Notes: generated by a model from the letters alone, not told the origin. A stretch of 64,000 nucleotides of DNA from Bacillus zhangzhouensis (GCF_000715205.1 NZ_JOTP01000015.1:1-64000), one strand, 5' to 3'; positions 7,289-16,656 are shown, counted from the first letter of the stretch. A program made the numbers and translations.

Positions 7289-9139
7289 TCATTGCAACTC
7301 TAATTGGGCTCTAAGTCCTGCCACATATTCCCGGGAACCTGACACAAGCACGCGGTCTCCGCTTCTGAGCGTCGTATCTCCATGCGGCACTAAGCTGTCT
7401 ATCCCTCTAAAAATACGGACAAACACCAAATCGCCGGTAAAAGGGAATTCCCGCAGCATGACATTGTGATACCGATGATTGTTCATTTGAATTTGATACA
7501 AAGAAGAATCCTCATTTGTTAACAATCGAATCGCATCAGGCGCTTCAATTAACGCTCTCAGCACCGTTTTAGATGATAGGAAATTAGAAAAAGTATCAAT
7601 GCCCGCTTCCTTCAGCGTCAGCTCTGCTTCCGCTTTGTTAACACTTGCAATGACTTGTTTCGCCCCTTCTTCTTTTGCAAATAAAGCAATTTCCTTATTT
7701 TTTGTCTCACTGCCTGTTGCTACAACTAGAACATCCTCCTGGCCGATGCCTGCCTTTCTCAGCGTCTCATCGTCGTATTGCTCAATCGCTTCAACTTCAA
7801 AGATCGAATCGGCAGCAAGCTGTGCTTCTTTATTTTCTTGAAACACATGCAAAATACGGATGTCATATTCATCCTGATGCAAATCAAGTGTTACGGGTAA
7901 AGTCAGCTGGTTTGCCCCAATAAAGGTCACACGCTTTTTTTGATTCGTTTCTTGTTCTTTTTTAAACAGCGCTTTAAACCAAACAGGCGTTAAAATACTC
8001 GTCAACACAGCGACTAAAATCAATGCGCCTGACATTTTATGATCAATGACACCAAGCCGCTCCCCAATCGTCGCAGCTGCAATGACAAGTGATAACGTCG
8101 ATGTTAATAAAAAGCCGGAGCCGATGACTTTTTTCATGTCATACCATTTTTTCAAATAAAGAATGGGAATTAGCTTACTAAGCAGTAATGCAATAAACAA
8201 TAGCGGAATCATGATCATAATGGTTGGGTCCTTGAACAGTGCCCATATATTTAGGTCCACACCGACCATCACAAAAAAGATCGGGATTAAAAATCCGTAA
8301 CCAAATGAGTCGAGCTGCTGGACAAGCTCTTTATTTGGCGAAAGGAGGGACACGAGCACGCCTGCTAAAAACGCCCCAAGAATATTTTCAGCACCGAGTG
8401 ATTCAGATAAGGCAACTAAGACTATAATGAGAGTAAAGATTGCCCTTGTCCCAATTTGCACCGTCCCTTTTGACATGGACTGAAAAATGGATTTTGTCTT
8501 AAAGACTCGGCCAAATAAATAAAGAAGAATGCCCGCTGCAAATAATAATAACAGCAGCCACATGTTCCCTGTTCCATCGCCATAAATGGAGGAAAACACA
8601 GCAAGTAAAATCAGCGTCACCAAATCAGCAATAACGGCCACAAGCAGAATGATTTGACCAATATTCGTCTGCATCAACTTTTCCTCTTTTAAGGTTGGAA
8701 CCACTACACCTAATGAGATGGTGGAAATGATGAGCGTCATTAAAAAGGCATTTTCGATAAACCCTGCGAGTACAAACGCATAGGACAGGATAAAGGAAAT
8801 ACAAAATACCCCAAGAAAAATAATGGTGGCTGCTTTAAACGTATTTGGTTCTTTTAGACCATTTGGAAGTTCTCTTGCTTTCTTCTTTGATTCAAAAGAA
8901 GAAAAATCTATTTCAAGTCCACTTAAAAACATCAGAAAAATAAAACCAAGCATGGATAACGTATCTAGCCATGCGTCATGTTCGACAACTAGTTGAAACC
9001 CGCTTTTTCCAATGATGAGCCCCATGATAATTTCAGCGACAACGACCGGAATGGTCAGCTTAAATCGGTGCAATAAAATGGGGGTGAAAAAGGCTACGAT
9101 AATAACGACAACGAGTGATGAAACAGATGTATGCTCCAT
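7289..9139 (-). CDS. yjbQ: CPA2-type K+(Na+)/H+ antiporter with TrkA domain, YjbQ
   Basis: A 616-residue membrane protein. Residues about 1-385 form roughly 12 hydrophobic segments of the monovalent cation:proton antiporter-2 fold, with FIFLMFLSGLEIDF near residues 67-80 and LGAFLAGVLVS. A cytoplasmic KTN/TrkA-N domain follows (about 390-510, RVTFIGANQLTLP) and then a TrkA-C domain (about 530-616, SGDRVLVSGSREY). The family exchanges cations for protons under nucleotide or ion control. It starts with an ATG after TTAGGAGG and is divergent from prpE. Confidence 0.9.
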   Translation of the reverse strand: MEHTSVSSLVVVIIVAFFTPILLHRFKLTIPVVVAEIIMGLIIGKSGFQLVVEHDAWLDTLSMLGFIFLMFLSGLEIDFSSFESKKKARELPNGLKEPNTFKAATIIFLGVFCISFILSYAFVLAGFIENAFLMTLIISTISLGVVVPTLKEEKLMQTNIGQIILLVAVIADLVTLILLAVFSSIYGDGTGNMWLLLLLFAAGILLYLFGRVFKTKSIFQSMSKGTVQIGTRAIFTLIIVLVALSESLGAENILGAFLAGVLVSLLSPNKELVQQLDSFGYGFLIPIFFVMVGVDLNIWALFKDPTIMIMIPLLFIALLLSKLIPILYLKKWYDMKKVIGSGFLLTSTLSLVIAAATIGERLGVIDHKMSGALILVAVLTSILTPVWFKALFKKEQETNQKKRVTFIGANQLTLPVTLDLHQDEYDIRILHVFQENKEAQLAADSIFEVEAIEQYDDETLRKAGIGQEDVLVVATGSETKNKEIALFAKEEGAKQVIASVNKAEAELTLKEAGIDTFSNFLSSKTVLRALIEAPDAIRLLTNEDSSLYQIQMNNHRYHNVMLREFPFTGDLVFVRIFRGIDSLVPHGDTTLRSGDRVLVSGSREYVAGLRAQLELQ

Positions 9140-9301
9140 TGGCTAAAGCCTCCTAACATTCATATTTAATTTTTTAAGTCTTACGTTAAAGCATTGATTC
9201 TAACAATTGCCTAAATGAAATGAAAGCCATTCGTTATATTTTCTAAAATTCAAACTTCTTTACACCCGATGAATTGATGAGATAGATCAGGAGGAAACCT
9301 T

Positions 9302-10045
9302 ATGAAATTCGATATCATTGGTGATATCCATGGCTGCTACGAAGAGCTACTTACCCTCATATACAAACTAGGATACGAACTCAAACATGGATTACCCGTC
9401 CATCCTGATAAGAGAACACTAGCACTTGTCGGTGATTTAACAGATCGAGGGCCTCAATCAGTAAACGTGATGCAATTTGTCATACATGCCTATTCGCATG
9501 GAGCGATCCGTTACGTACCTGGAAACCATTGCTTTAAGCTTTATCGCTATTTAAAAGGAAATCCCGTTAAATTACTGCATGGCATTGAAACAACAGTGAA
9601 CGAAATAAAAAAACTGCCGCTTCATGAAAAAAACAAATTATCATATGAATTTAAACAGTTATTTGAGAAGGCTCCGCTTTATGATGTGCTGATTCCAGAT
9701 GAGCTGATCATTGCACACGCAGCGATGAAGGAAAAGGATATTGGAAAGAAGCCAAATAAACAGATGCGATCTTATCTATTATTCGGTGCTGTCACAGGAG
9801 AGATTTGGCCGGATGGACGACCTGTGCGGAAGGACTGGGCAAAGGAATATGAAGGGAAACCATGGATTGTTTACGGTCATACACCAGTGAAAGAACCTCG
9901 ATTTGTTGGCAGAACAGTCAATATTGATACAGGCTGTGTTTTTGGCAATCAGCTGTCAGCTCTTAAATATCCTGAGCTTGTAACTGTCTCTGTCCCTTCA
10001 TCTATGCCATATGATGATTCTAGGTTCCAGCATTTCACATCATAA
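9302..10045 (+). CDS. prpE: Bis(5'-nucleosyl)-tetraphosphatase / protein phosphatase PrpE
   Basis: A 247-residue calcineurin-type metallophosphoesterase. Metal-binding motifs are GDIHG (7-11), GDLTDRG (44-50) and GNHC (74-77), then HAAM and a C-terminal GHTPV. B. subtilis PrpE hydrolyses Ap4A asymmetrically and dephosphorylates spore germination proteins. GGAGG precedes the ATG. It converges on yjbO, with a shared terminator between them. Confidence 0.92.
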   Translation: MKFDIIGDIHGCYEELLTLIYKLGYELKHGLPVHPDKRTLALVGDLTDRGPQSVNVMQFVIHAYSHGAIRYVPGNHCFKLYRYLKGNPVKLLHGIETTVNEIKKLPLHEKNKLSYEFKQLFEKAPLYDVLIPDELIIAHAAMKEKDIGKKPNKQMRSYLLFGAVTGEIWPDGRPVRKDWAKEYEGKPWIVYGHTPVKEPRFVGRTVNIDTGCVFGNQLSALKYPELVTVSVPSSMPYDDSRFQHFTS

Positions 10046-10080
10046 AAAACCCGGCCCTGCTTTGCAGGTGACCGGGTTTT
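10046..10080. terminator. Bidirectional terminator between prpE and yjbO
   Basis: A long hairpin: AAAACCCGG and CCTGC pair with GCAGG and CCGGGTTTT around a TTT loop. A or T runs flank both sides, serving both convergent genes. Confidence 0.85.
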
Positions 10081-10086
10081 CATTCT

Positions 10087-10980
10087 TTAAAGAAGCAATG
10101 CCTTCATGTCAGCTGGCAATGGAGCCGAAAATGTCATTTGCTCACCTGTCATCGGATGAGGAAAGACAAGGGTTTCACTATGCAGCGCCTGCCGATCCAT
10201 TCTCTCGCTCATTCCGCCATACAGCGTATCACCGATGAGCGGATGACCAAGATATTGCATATGCACACGAATTTGATGTGTTCTTCCAGTTTCAAGTACA
10301 AGAGACACATCCGACATGTTCAAATCAGCGTCTACCTGTCGCACTGTATAATGCGTCACTGCCTCTTGACCATCCTCATCGACCATGCGTTCAATGATAC
10401 TATCCCCTTTTCGGGCAATTTTTGCACGAATGGTTCCATGCTTTTGTGCAATTATGCCCTGTGTAAAAGCTCTGTATGTTCGCTTGACTTCCCCTTTTTT
10501 TTGCGCTTTTGATAAAAGGCTGTGTGCAAAGCGATGTTTGGCGACAAGCATCACACCAGATGTATCACGATCAAGACGGCTCACCAAATGAACCGTCAGC
10601 CGAACAGACTGCTCAGCATAATGGTAAAGCAGACCATTCGCAATACTATGCTCAGGGTGCTCTCTAGAAGGAATAGATGGGATATATGGCTTCTTATTCA
10701 GCACAAGCACATGCTCATCCTCAAATATTATATCCAGCGGAATCGGAGCTGGTTTGAGCCCTTCACTCACTTTTTCCTCAGGAAATAAAATGGTGAGCCT
10801 GTCTCCCCCGTGCAGCTCATATCTCACGGTGACATGCTCTCCATTAATCAGCAGATCACCGCCATCAAATTTAATATCAGTCAGCATTCTTTTCGAAATA
10901 CCAAGATCAATTAAATAGTCCTTTAAGGACAGCCCCTTTTCTTTGGCTGTCATGGTTTTGGTTAGCGTAAAGTATTCCAG
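10087..10980 (-). CDS. yjbO: RluD-family pseudouridine synthase YjbO
   Basis: A predicted rRNA pseudouridine synthase. An N-terminal S4-like RNA-binding region (GLSLKDYLIDLGISKRML) precedes the RluA/RluD catalytic domain; the catalytic aspartate lies in SRLDRDTSG, and RTHQIRVHM follows. The start is uncertain. The frame stays open into nadK, reaching a TTG at 11040 that overlaps nadK. The first ATG is at 10953, just before the S4 region. I use the CTG at 10980 because AAGAGG is well placed and it falls after the nadK stop, but this is a judgement. It is last in yjbL-relQ-nadK-yjbO. Confidence 0.85.
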   Translation of the reverse strand: MEYFTLTKTMTAKEKGLSLKDYLIDLGISKRMLTDIKFDGGDLLINGEHVTVRYELHGGDRLTILFPEEKVSEGLKPAPIPLDIIFEDEHVLVLNKKPYIPSIPSREHPEHSIANGLLYHYAEQSVRLTVHLVSRLDRDTSGVMLVAKHRFAHSLLSKAQKKGEVKRTYRAFTQGIIAQKHGTIRAKIARKGDSIIERMVDEDGQEAVTHYTVRQVDADLNMSDVSLVLETGRTHQIRVHMQYLGHPLIGDTLYGGMSERMDRQALHSETLVFPHPMTGEQMTFSAPLPADMKALLL

Positions 10981-10997
10981 CGAGAACGACCTCTTTC

Positions 10998-11798
10998 TTA
11001 TTCTCCTTTTCCGATAAAGGAATCTTGCACCCTTTTCCAAAATGGAAATGGTCTAAATCGGGCAAAACGAACATTCTCGTCTGCCACTCGACATTGAATA
11101 GATTTAACATCTTTATGAAGCAGCGACAAATGATCAATTGTTACCTGAAAATCAACATCATTAATTGGTTTGATCACACAAGTATGGTGGTCTGGCAAAA
11201 TCAGCGGTGAACCGACCGTCCGGAATACTCTGTTGTTGATTGAGGCCATTTCTGCCAGCTGAATGGCTCTAATGGAAGGGTGGATAATGGCGCCCCCAAG
11301 TGCTTTATTATAGGCCGTACTGCCAGATGGCGTAGACAGACAAAGACCGTCACCTCTGAAAGTTTCAAAAAGTTGACCCCTAATTTCAACATCTGCCACA
11401 AGCGTGCCTTCCATACTTTTAATCGTACATTCATTCATTGCTAAATATTTCTCTTCCCGGCCTCCGTCGTTGTATCTAACGATGACTTCAAGAATCGGAT
11501 ATTCCACAATATGATAAGGCGTTTTGGCAATTGCTAGGACAAGCTTTTCGATTTCACTTGGCACCCAATCAGCATAAAAACCAAGATGACCTGTATGAAC
11601 ACCGACAAAAGCTGTTTCATTTAAGCGGTTGCTATAGCGGTGAAAGGCATATAAAAGGGTTCCGTCTCCTCCAACAGTAATGACAAGATCCGGTTCCTCT
11701 TCATTTAATTCCATTCCAAAATCCAATAAGTAGGTCTGAATTTTATTTTTGAGTGTGTCAGATACAGAATTCCCTTTCGAAGAAACTGCAAATTTCAT
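10998..11798 (-). CDS. nadK: NAD kinase NadK
   Basis: Phosphorylates NAD to NADP. The 266-residue protein carries the diagnostic GGDGTLL (43-49) and a second Gly-rich block near [20 protein letters not shown]. It is the yjbN (nadF/ppnKA) homologue by context. AAAAAGGAG precedes the ATG. It lies between relQ and yjbO; coupling of NADP supply with the alarmone synthase gene is a conserved arrangement in Bacillus. Confidence 0.96.
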   Translation of the reverse strand: MKFAVSSKGNSVSDTLKNKIQTYLLDFGMELNEEEPDLVITVGGDGTLLYAFHRYSNRLNETAFVGVHTGHLGFYADWVPSEIEKLVLAIAKTPYHIVEYPILEVIVRYNDGGREEKYLAMNECTIKSMEGTLVADVEIRGQLFETFRGDGLCLSTPSGSTAYNKALGGAIIHPSIRAIQLAEMASINNRVFRTVGSPLILPDHHTCVIKPINDVDFQVTIDHLSLLHKDVKSIQCRVADENVRFARFRPFPFWKRVQDSFIGKGE

Positions 11799-11863
11799 GA
11801 ATTCTTCTCCTTTTTCACCTTGCTGCTATGAGAGGGCAGCATCATATTTGATCAAGCTGAGGC

Positions 11864-12493
11864 TCAGCTATCGTTTTTCTTTTTCCGGGAAAACGCCACT
11901 TGTGCTTCTTGAATTTCCCCTCTGATTTCAGACATCTCATCATCAAGAAGAGATGCTGCCTCAGAAGCTCTTTGAAGGCGCTGCTTGACCTTCTCCGGGA
12001 TATTCCCGCTATATTTATAATTCAGAGAATGCTCGATGGTCGCCCAAAAGTTCATGGCAAGCGTACGAATTTGGATTTCGACCAGAAGCTGCTTCTCTCC
12101 ATTGACTGTTTGCAGCGGATATAACACAACAAGGTGGTACGAGCGGTATCCGCTTTCTTTATGTTCTGCAATATAGTCGCGTTTATCTACAACCACAAAG
12201 TCTTTTCGTGACTGGAGCATTTTTTTTACAACTTGTATATCTTCTACAAACTGGCACATAATGCGAAGCCCAGCAATATCCTGCATTGTTTCAATCTCAT
12301 GCATCGGGATGTTTTTACGCTTTGCCTTTTCTAATATGCTAGCAACGGGTTTCACTCGGCCTGTGACAAATTCTACTGGTGAATGGTCATCCTCAAATTC
12401 GTACAGCTTTCGAATGCCTTTTAGTTTCACTTTTAGTTCTTCAACTGCTTGTTTATACGGTGCGAGGAATTGATCCCATTGTTTTTTGTCCAT
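11864..12493 (-). CDS. relQ: Small alarmone synthetase RelQ (SasB, YjbM)
   Basis: A 209-residue single-domain (p)ppGpp synthetase. The Rel/Spo synthetase fold is visible from GRVKPVASILEKAKRK through MQDIAGLRIMCQFVED to the nucleotide-binding ESGYRSYHLVV and QIRTLAMNFWATIEHSLNYK. No hydrolase or regulatory domain is present, as expected for the SAS1/RelQ type. The C-terminus is a basic helical tail. GGGGGAAG precedes the ATG. It sits 33 bases after yjbL and 65 before nadK. Confidence 0.95.
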   Translation of the reverse strand: MDKKQWDQFLAPYKQAVEELKVKLKGIRKLYEFEDDHSPVEFVTGRVKPVASILEKAKRKNIPMHEIETMQDIAGLRIMCQFVEDIQVVKKMLQSRKDFVVVDKRDYIAEHKESGYRSYHLVVLYPLQTVNGEKQLLVEIQIRTLAMNFWATIEHSLNYKYSGNIPEKVKQRLQRASEAASLLDDEMSEIRGEIQEAQVAFSRKKKNDS

Positions 12494-12526
12494 GAAACTT
12501 CCCCCAATTCCAAATACCTAATTATT

Positions 12527-12892
12527 TCAGAGGAATGTGCTCTTCACTTTCTCTTCCATATCTCCGTAATTGGCATTGTCTTTAATATTGTCGATTAAAT
12601 AGTTTAATTCCTGATGAAGTTGAATGAGTTCTAACGATTGTTCTTCCGCCGCCAAATAGACAGGGATGTCAAGATTCATTGCTTCTTTTATTGGAGCCCA
12701 TGTATGTTCCCCTAAAATAAGATACATAAAAGACTCCTCGGTTTCGAGTATGTAAACGAACGCAAAGTGATCAGAATCAACAAGCATTTGTCCTGATGCT
12801 TTTGCTTTTTGAATGAGCTCCTCTGACTGGATCGTCAAAATCAGCCTGTCTTCTTTTAAAGTTGCTTCTGTGATTTCAATTCTGTTTTGCAT
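12527..12892 (-). CDS. yjbL: UPF0738 protein YjbL
   Basis: An acidic protein of 121-122 residues with no membrane segment, matching the uncharacterised YjbL family in length and position. It has a beta-rich central part (FAFVYILETEESFMYLILG) and an acidic helical C-terminal part. Two adjacent ATG codons are possible; the second, at 12892, is better spaced from AAAGGAG. It heads the yjbL-relQ-nadK-yjbO group. No function is established. Confidence 0.85.
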   Translation of the reverse strand: MQNRIEITEATLKEDRLILTIQSEELIQKAKASGQMLVDSDHFAFVYILETEESFMYLILGEHTWAPIKEAMNLDIPVYLAAEEQSLELIQLHQELNYLIDNIKDNANYGDMEEKVKSTFL

Positions 12893-13128
12893 CATGATCT
12901 CCTTTACAACAAAGTACAGCTTTATTTTATCATATCAAGTTCAATATTGATAAACCGAACTTTTTGCGAAAATACCGTTTTCTTCTTTTATATGATCATT
13001 TCACATGATTCAGCTTAAATGTTAGTACTTGTTAAAGGACTAATTAAAGAAAAAAATAGATTTTTACATTGAGAACACACATCATGTACAATATGAATAT
13101 TTCCTCTAAATGAAAGGTTGATGTCAAG

Positions 13129-13707
13129 ATGGCACAGGAAATTGAAATCGAACTAAAGCAATTATTAATGAAAGAAGAATTTGAACAGCTAAAACAATAT
13201 TTTCAATTGAAGGATGCGGATTTCCGCACTCAAACCAATTATTACTTTGATACACCTCACTTTGATATAAAATCTCAATTAGCTGCATTAAGAATGAGAG
13301 AAAAAGACGGTCAGTGGGTTCTCACGTTAAAAGAACCACACGAGATAGGCTTGCTCGAAACCCATCAAACGATAGCTCCTCCTACTCGCGTTGACGATTT
13401 TGAGCTGCCAGAAGGTGAGGTGGCGGACCGGTTAGACCACCTGAACATTCAAAGGGATCAAATTGTGTATTTTGGTTCGCTTGAAACATCAAGAGCAGAA
13501 AAAATGATCGAAGAAGGCTTAATTGTTTTGGATCACAGCCGATATTTAACAGTAGAGGACTATGAACTTGAATTTGAAGTGAGTGACTTAGAAATCGGAC
13601 AAGCCGCATTCTCCGCACTGCTCCATCAATTTCAGATCCCAGCACGAAACACGAAAAACAAAGTGGTTCGTTTTTATGAAGAGAAAATGAAAACACAAAA
13701 TAGATGA
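13129..13707 (+). CDS. yjbK: CYTH-domain protein YjbK (predicted tri/polyphosphate hydrolase-like)
   Basis: A 192-residue CYTH (CyaB-thiamine triphosphatase) domain protein. The signature ExExK occurs at residues 4-10 (EIEIELK), followed by NYYFDTP, ALRMREKDGQWVLTLKEP and C-terminal YELEFEV, the strands of the triphosphate tunnel. Family members bind or hydrolyse triphosphorylated substrates; the physiological substrate of YjbK is not known. It is followed 18 bases later by cwlQ. The neighbouring RelQ, on the other strand, also handles polyphosphorylated nucleotides. Confidence 0.88.
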   Translation: MAQEIEIELKQLLMKEEFEQLKQYFQLKDADFRTQTNYYFDTPHFDIKSQLAALRMREKDGQWVLTLKEPHEIGLLETHQTIAPPTRVDDFELPEGEVADRLDHLNIQRDQIVYFGSLETSRAEKMIEEGLIVLDHSRYLTVEDYELEFEVSDLEIGQAAFSALLHQFQIPARNTKNKVVRFYEEKMKTQNR

Positions 13708-13728
13708 ATTCCTTGAAGGAGGAACATG

Positions 13729-14493
13729 ATGAACGTCAATCAACTTCAATCCTTTATGCAGCTTCAAGCGCTCAAAACGTTACAATCGGATAACGGACAA
13801 TCGCAAATGCAGACCGGCCAAGAATCGAGTGCTCAAGCTTCATTCCAGTCGCTGTTGCAAGATTTTTTAGGCGGATCAGAACTATCACGTCTCCCGCTCT
13901 CAATCTCTGCTCTTATGGGAACGGATCCATCAACGGCTCCGAACACACAATATGCGCGTACGAATCCATACCTATCTGCCATCGCCGGCAGTGAACAGCT
14001 TCAATCTCAGTCTTTATATGCTGATGACGGTCAATTAAATACGGCGAATGGCATTGGAAACGTCTTAAACAACAATTATACGCCGCCGCTTCAAAAAGCG
14101 GTCTCAAGCGGTTCATCAAAAGAGATTAATCAGATCGTGTCACAAATGGCTGAAAAGCATGGCGTCCCAGAGAAGCTGATCCACGCGGTCATCAAGCAAG
14201 AATCCGGCTATCGCTCGAATGCTGTCAGTCATGCAGGTGCGCTCGGGCTCATGCAGCTCATGCCGTCTACTGCTAAATCACTTGGCGTGAGTAATGCCTT
14301 TGATGCGGCCCAAAACATTGAAGGCGGAACGAAGTATTTAAAACAAATGCTTCAGAAATATAATGGAAATGTCTCACTCGCCTTAGCTGCTTATAACGCA
14401 GGCTCAGGAAATGTAGATAAATATGGAGGCATTCCACCATTTAAAGAGACACAAAATTATGTAAAGAAAATCACAGCACAATATTATGCCTAA
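13729..14493 (+). CDS. cwlQ: Lytic transglycosylase / muramidase CwlQ (YjbJ)
   Basis: Cleaves peptidoglycan glycan strands. The C-terminal SLT domain (about residues 130-254) contains the catalytic glutamate in VIKQESGYR, then [14 protein letters not shown] and the [13 protein letters not shown] block. The N-terminal 125 residues are Gln/Ser-rich and low complexity; no signal peptide is obvious. At 254 residues it is clearly longer than the B. subtilis homologue (about 181), the difference lying in the N-terminal part. The second of two adjacent ATGs (13729) is best spaced from AAGGAGG. A terminator follows immediately. Confidence 0.88.
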   Translation: MNVNQLQSFMQLQALKTLQSDNGQSQMQTGQESSAQASFQSLLQDFLGGSELSRLPLSISALMGTDPSTAPNTQYARTNPYLSAIAGSEQLQSQSLYADDGQLNTANGIGNVLNNNYTPPLQKAVSSGSSKEINQIVSQMAEKHGVPEKLIHAVIKQESGYRSNAVSHAGALGLMQLMPSTAKSLGVSNAFDAAQNIEGGTKYLKQMLQKYNGNVSLALAAYNAGSGNVDKYGGIPPFKETQNYVKKITAQYYA

Positions 14494-14523
14494 ACCGAAG
14501 AGAATAACCTCTTCGGTTTTTTG
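14494..14523 (+). terminator. Terminator of cwlQ
   Basis: Nine-bp arms ACCGAAGAG (14494-14502) and CTCTTCGGT (14509-14517), then a T run. Confidence 0.9.
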
Positions 14524-14770
14524 TATGTCGCTTTTCACCCTTTTTTGACCGAATGTGTTATGATATGGTCAATTGATCACGGAACCCGCCTCTCTCTGTA
14601 TTTCCAATAGGCCAAAGCGGTTTGTTTGTGGAATTGAGTTGAGGTTGTTAAAATAAGTATACAACAATAGAAACAATAAAATAGAACAGACTGAATATCA
14701 TTTTTGAAATACATGAACTTCGCAATAGGGTGAGTCATCCTATTAGCTACGAGTAAAAGGAGTAGTCAAC

Positions 14771-15169
14771 ATGGTACAATCGTTTAACGCACCTTACGAA
14801 GCGGTTGGAGAGGAACTTCTATCGCAACTTGTTGATACTTTTTATGAAAATGTAAAGTGTCATCCCTTGCTTCATCCTATTTTCCCGGATGACTTAAAAG
14901 AAACAGCAAGAAAACAAAAACAGTTTCTAACTCAATATTTAGGCGGCCCCCCGCTTTATACAGAGGAGCATGGTCACCCCATGCTGCGGGCGAGACATCT
15001 CCCTTTTCCGATTACTGAGGAGCGGGCTGACGCATGGCTTGAATGCATGGAGGATGCAATGGATCAAGTAGGACTAACCGGCGATATTCGTGACTTTTTA
15101 TTTGAGCGGCTTTCTCTGACGGCTCGTCATATGGTGAATCAAACACCTGAAAAGGACGGACGATCTTGA
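14771..15169 (+). CDS. yjbI: Truncated haemoglobin YjbI (group II)
   Basis: A 132-residue 2-on-2 globin, the same length as B. subtilis YjbI. The proximal histidine is probably in HPMLRARHLPFPI, with FYENVKCHPLLHPIF in the N-terminal half and a Trp in DAWLECMEDAMD. Such globins bind O2 and are proposed to act in redox or peroxidase chemistry. AAAAGGAG precedes the ATG. It overlaps spxH by 4 bases (TTGA), so the two are co-translated. The 277 bases upstream contain only short inverted repeats. Confidence 0.94.
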   Translation: MVQSFNAPYEAVGEELLSQLVDTFYENVKCHPLLHPIFPDDLKETARKQKQFLTQYLGGPPLYTEEHGHPMLRARHLPFPITEERADAWLECMEDAMDQVGLTGDIRDFLFERLSLTARHMVNQTPEKDGRS

Positions 15170-16077
15170 GCTGCAATCAGCACGATCAATATTTCTCACA
15201 CTGTCACGGACATCCTCAAAAGCCGATTGAAATCTATGTATTCATTGATCCTCTCAGCCCAGACTGCTGGTTATTGGAGCCTTCAATTAAAAAATTGAAG
15301 ATGAAGTATGGCCGTTTCTTCACTTTACGAACGGTCACAAGTTCGAGTATTAATGCATTGAACCGGAAAAGAAAAAAGCATTTGCTGACAGAAGCATGGG
15401 GGAAATTTGCTACCAAAACTCAGACCAAAAAAGAACAAATGCTGTCTGAACAAATTGTAACATCACCCTACCTCGCCTCGCTCGCACTAAAAGCAGCTGA
15501 GCTTCAAGGTAGAAAATGCGGAATGAAATTTTTACGTCTCATTCAAGAATCACTTTTTTGCCATCAGCAGGATGTCACAAGTGAACATGTCTTGCTGGAA
15601 AATGCAAAAAGTGCTGGACTGGACATAGAGGAATTTCAGCGGGACATCCATTCTCAAAGTGCTGTCAAAGCACTAAAATGTGATATGAAAATTGCAGCTG
15701 AAATGGACGTATCTGAACTTCCTACCTTCGCCTTTTTTAATACGGTAAACGGAGATGAAGGATTAAAGATTTCAGGTGCATACTCTTATGATATATACGA
15801 GGAAATTCTCTTTGAAATGATTGGTGAAAAACCTACACCTTCAGAACGGCCTCCGATTGAATGGTTTATTGCTTACTTTCAATTTGCCTCTGCAAAAGAG
15901 ATTGCCGTAGTATACGACCTGACGCTTGAAGAAGTTGAACGAGAAATGAAGAAGCTGGCTTTCGCCAAAAAGGTAGAACGTGTACAAGTACATCAAGAAA
16001 TGTTTTGGCGCTATAAAGAAGATGAAAATCATTCAGAGCTTGATGTCTACCGCTGTGAGAATGAACATGGGTGCTGA
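15166..16077 (+). CDS. spxH: Spx adaptor for ClpXP, SpxH (YjbH)
   Basis: A 303-residue DsbA/thioredoxin-like adaptor that binds Spx and promotes its degradation by ClpXP. The N-terminus is rich in Cys and His (SCNQHDQYFSHCHGH), the known zinc-binding, oxidant-sensitive part. It is followed by YVFIDPLSPDCW where a thioredoxin CxxC would be, and by ELPTFAFF. It starts at TTG 15166, with AAAGGACGG upstream, overlapping the yjbI stop. The target Spx is encoded 8 kb away at 23273. Confidence 0.93.
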   Translation: MSCNQHDQYFSHCHGHPQKPIEIYVFIDPLSPDCWLLEPSIKKLKMKYGRFFTLRTVTSSSINALNRKRKKHLLTEAWGKFATKTQTKKEQMLSEQIVTSPYLASLALKAAELQGRKCGMKFLRLIQESLFCHQQDVTSEHVLLENAKSAGLDIEEFQRDIHSQSAVKALKCDMKIAAEMDVSELPTFAFFNTVNGDEGLKISGAYSYDIYEEILFEMIGEKPTPSERPPIEWFIAYFQFASAKEIAVVYDLTLEEVEREMKKLAFAKKVERVQVHQEMFWRYKEDENHSELDVYRCENEHGC

Positions 16078-16089
16078 CCCATGTTTTTT
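16066..16089 (+). terminator. Terminator of yjbI-spxH
   Basis: CATGGGT (16066-16072) pairs with ACCCATG (16077-16083), followed by TTTTTTC. The spxH stop codon lies in the loop. Confidence 0.8.
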
Positions 16090-16230
16090 CTTTACCTTTA
16101 ATAGGAACATTCGTTCTGTTTTTTAACACGAAGAAACCGCGCCGGGATAAGCGCGGTTTCACTATGTCTTAACGACAACAAAGGGGATGGGAGAAATTTT
16201 TCACGGTCAAACAAAGGGGTAATGTTTGTA

Positions 16231-16246
16231 TGTGATTAATTTCACA
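16231..16246. promoter_or_regulatory. Candidate CRP/Fnr-type operator
   Basis: TGTGATTAATTTCACA is a perfect TGTGA-N6-TCACA site, the pattern bound by Bacillus Fnr and by CRP-family regulators. It lies in the 296-base space between spxH and yizD, 128 bases before the yizD ATG. Regulation of yizD is an inference. Confidence 0.45.
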
Positions 16247-16373
16247 TCTGTAGTATATCAAATTTTGTCGACTTATGACAACCGATATGCTATATGTTCA
16301 TATTTTTGTCACAAAACATAAGAGGGTTGTCACTTTCATATAGTGAAAGTAACGAAAAAATGGAGGGATTTGC

Positions 16374-16547
16374 ATGCGCAGCACAACCATTGGACTTGTT
16401 GCCATTGGCTTATGTTTCTTTTTAAATATATTAGGCTTAATGAAGTTGCTGCCTCTTTATCTGACGTCTCCGCTCTTATTTGCTTCCATTCTCTTTGTGC
16501 TCTATCGAATGAACCACCGTAAGACCTTTAAAGGATTTAAAGGTTGA
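16374..16547 (+). CDS. yizD: Small membrane protein, YizD-like
   Basis: A 57-residue protein with two hydrophobic stretches (about 5-21 and 30-45) and a basic tail ending RKTFKGFKG. ATGGAGGG lies about 8 bases before the ATG, and a terminator follows directly. In B. subtilis a small membrane gene, yizD, occupies the same place between yjbH and pepF; I use the symbol on position and character only. Three inverted repeats lie upstream (16231-16246, 16265-16281, 16332-16350). Function unknown. Confidence 0.75.
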   Translation: MRSTTIGLVAIGLCFFLNILGLMKLLPLYLTSPLLFASILFVLYRMNHRKTFKGFKG

Positions 16548-16558
16548 TGATTTGCAAG

Positions 16559-16590
16559 AACGACCTCGTCATGAGAAGAGGTCGTTTTTT
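16559..16590 (+). terminator. Terminator of yizD
   Basis: AACGACCTC (16559-16567) pairs with GAGGTCGTT (16578-16586), followed by a T run. Confidence 0.85.
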
Positions 16591-16597
16591 GTGATCA

Positions 16598-16649
16598 GAA
16601 AAAAACTCCTGTCAAAAGATGAGCTTACACTCACACGTCTGACAGAAGT
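16598..16649 (-). terminator. Probable terminator of pepF
   Basis: On the minus strand ACTTCTGTCA (16640-16649) pairs with TGACAGGAGT (16605-16614), followed by seven T. The loop is long. Confidence 0.6.
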
Positions 16650-16656
16650 CTTTTCA

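Noticed and set aside
16133-16160. Ten-bp hairpin (GAAACCGCGC/GCGCGGTTTC) downstream of spxH
   Set aside because: No T run on the plus strand; the spxH terminator at 16066-16089 is a better candidate. It may still be a structural element.
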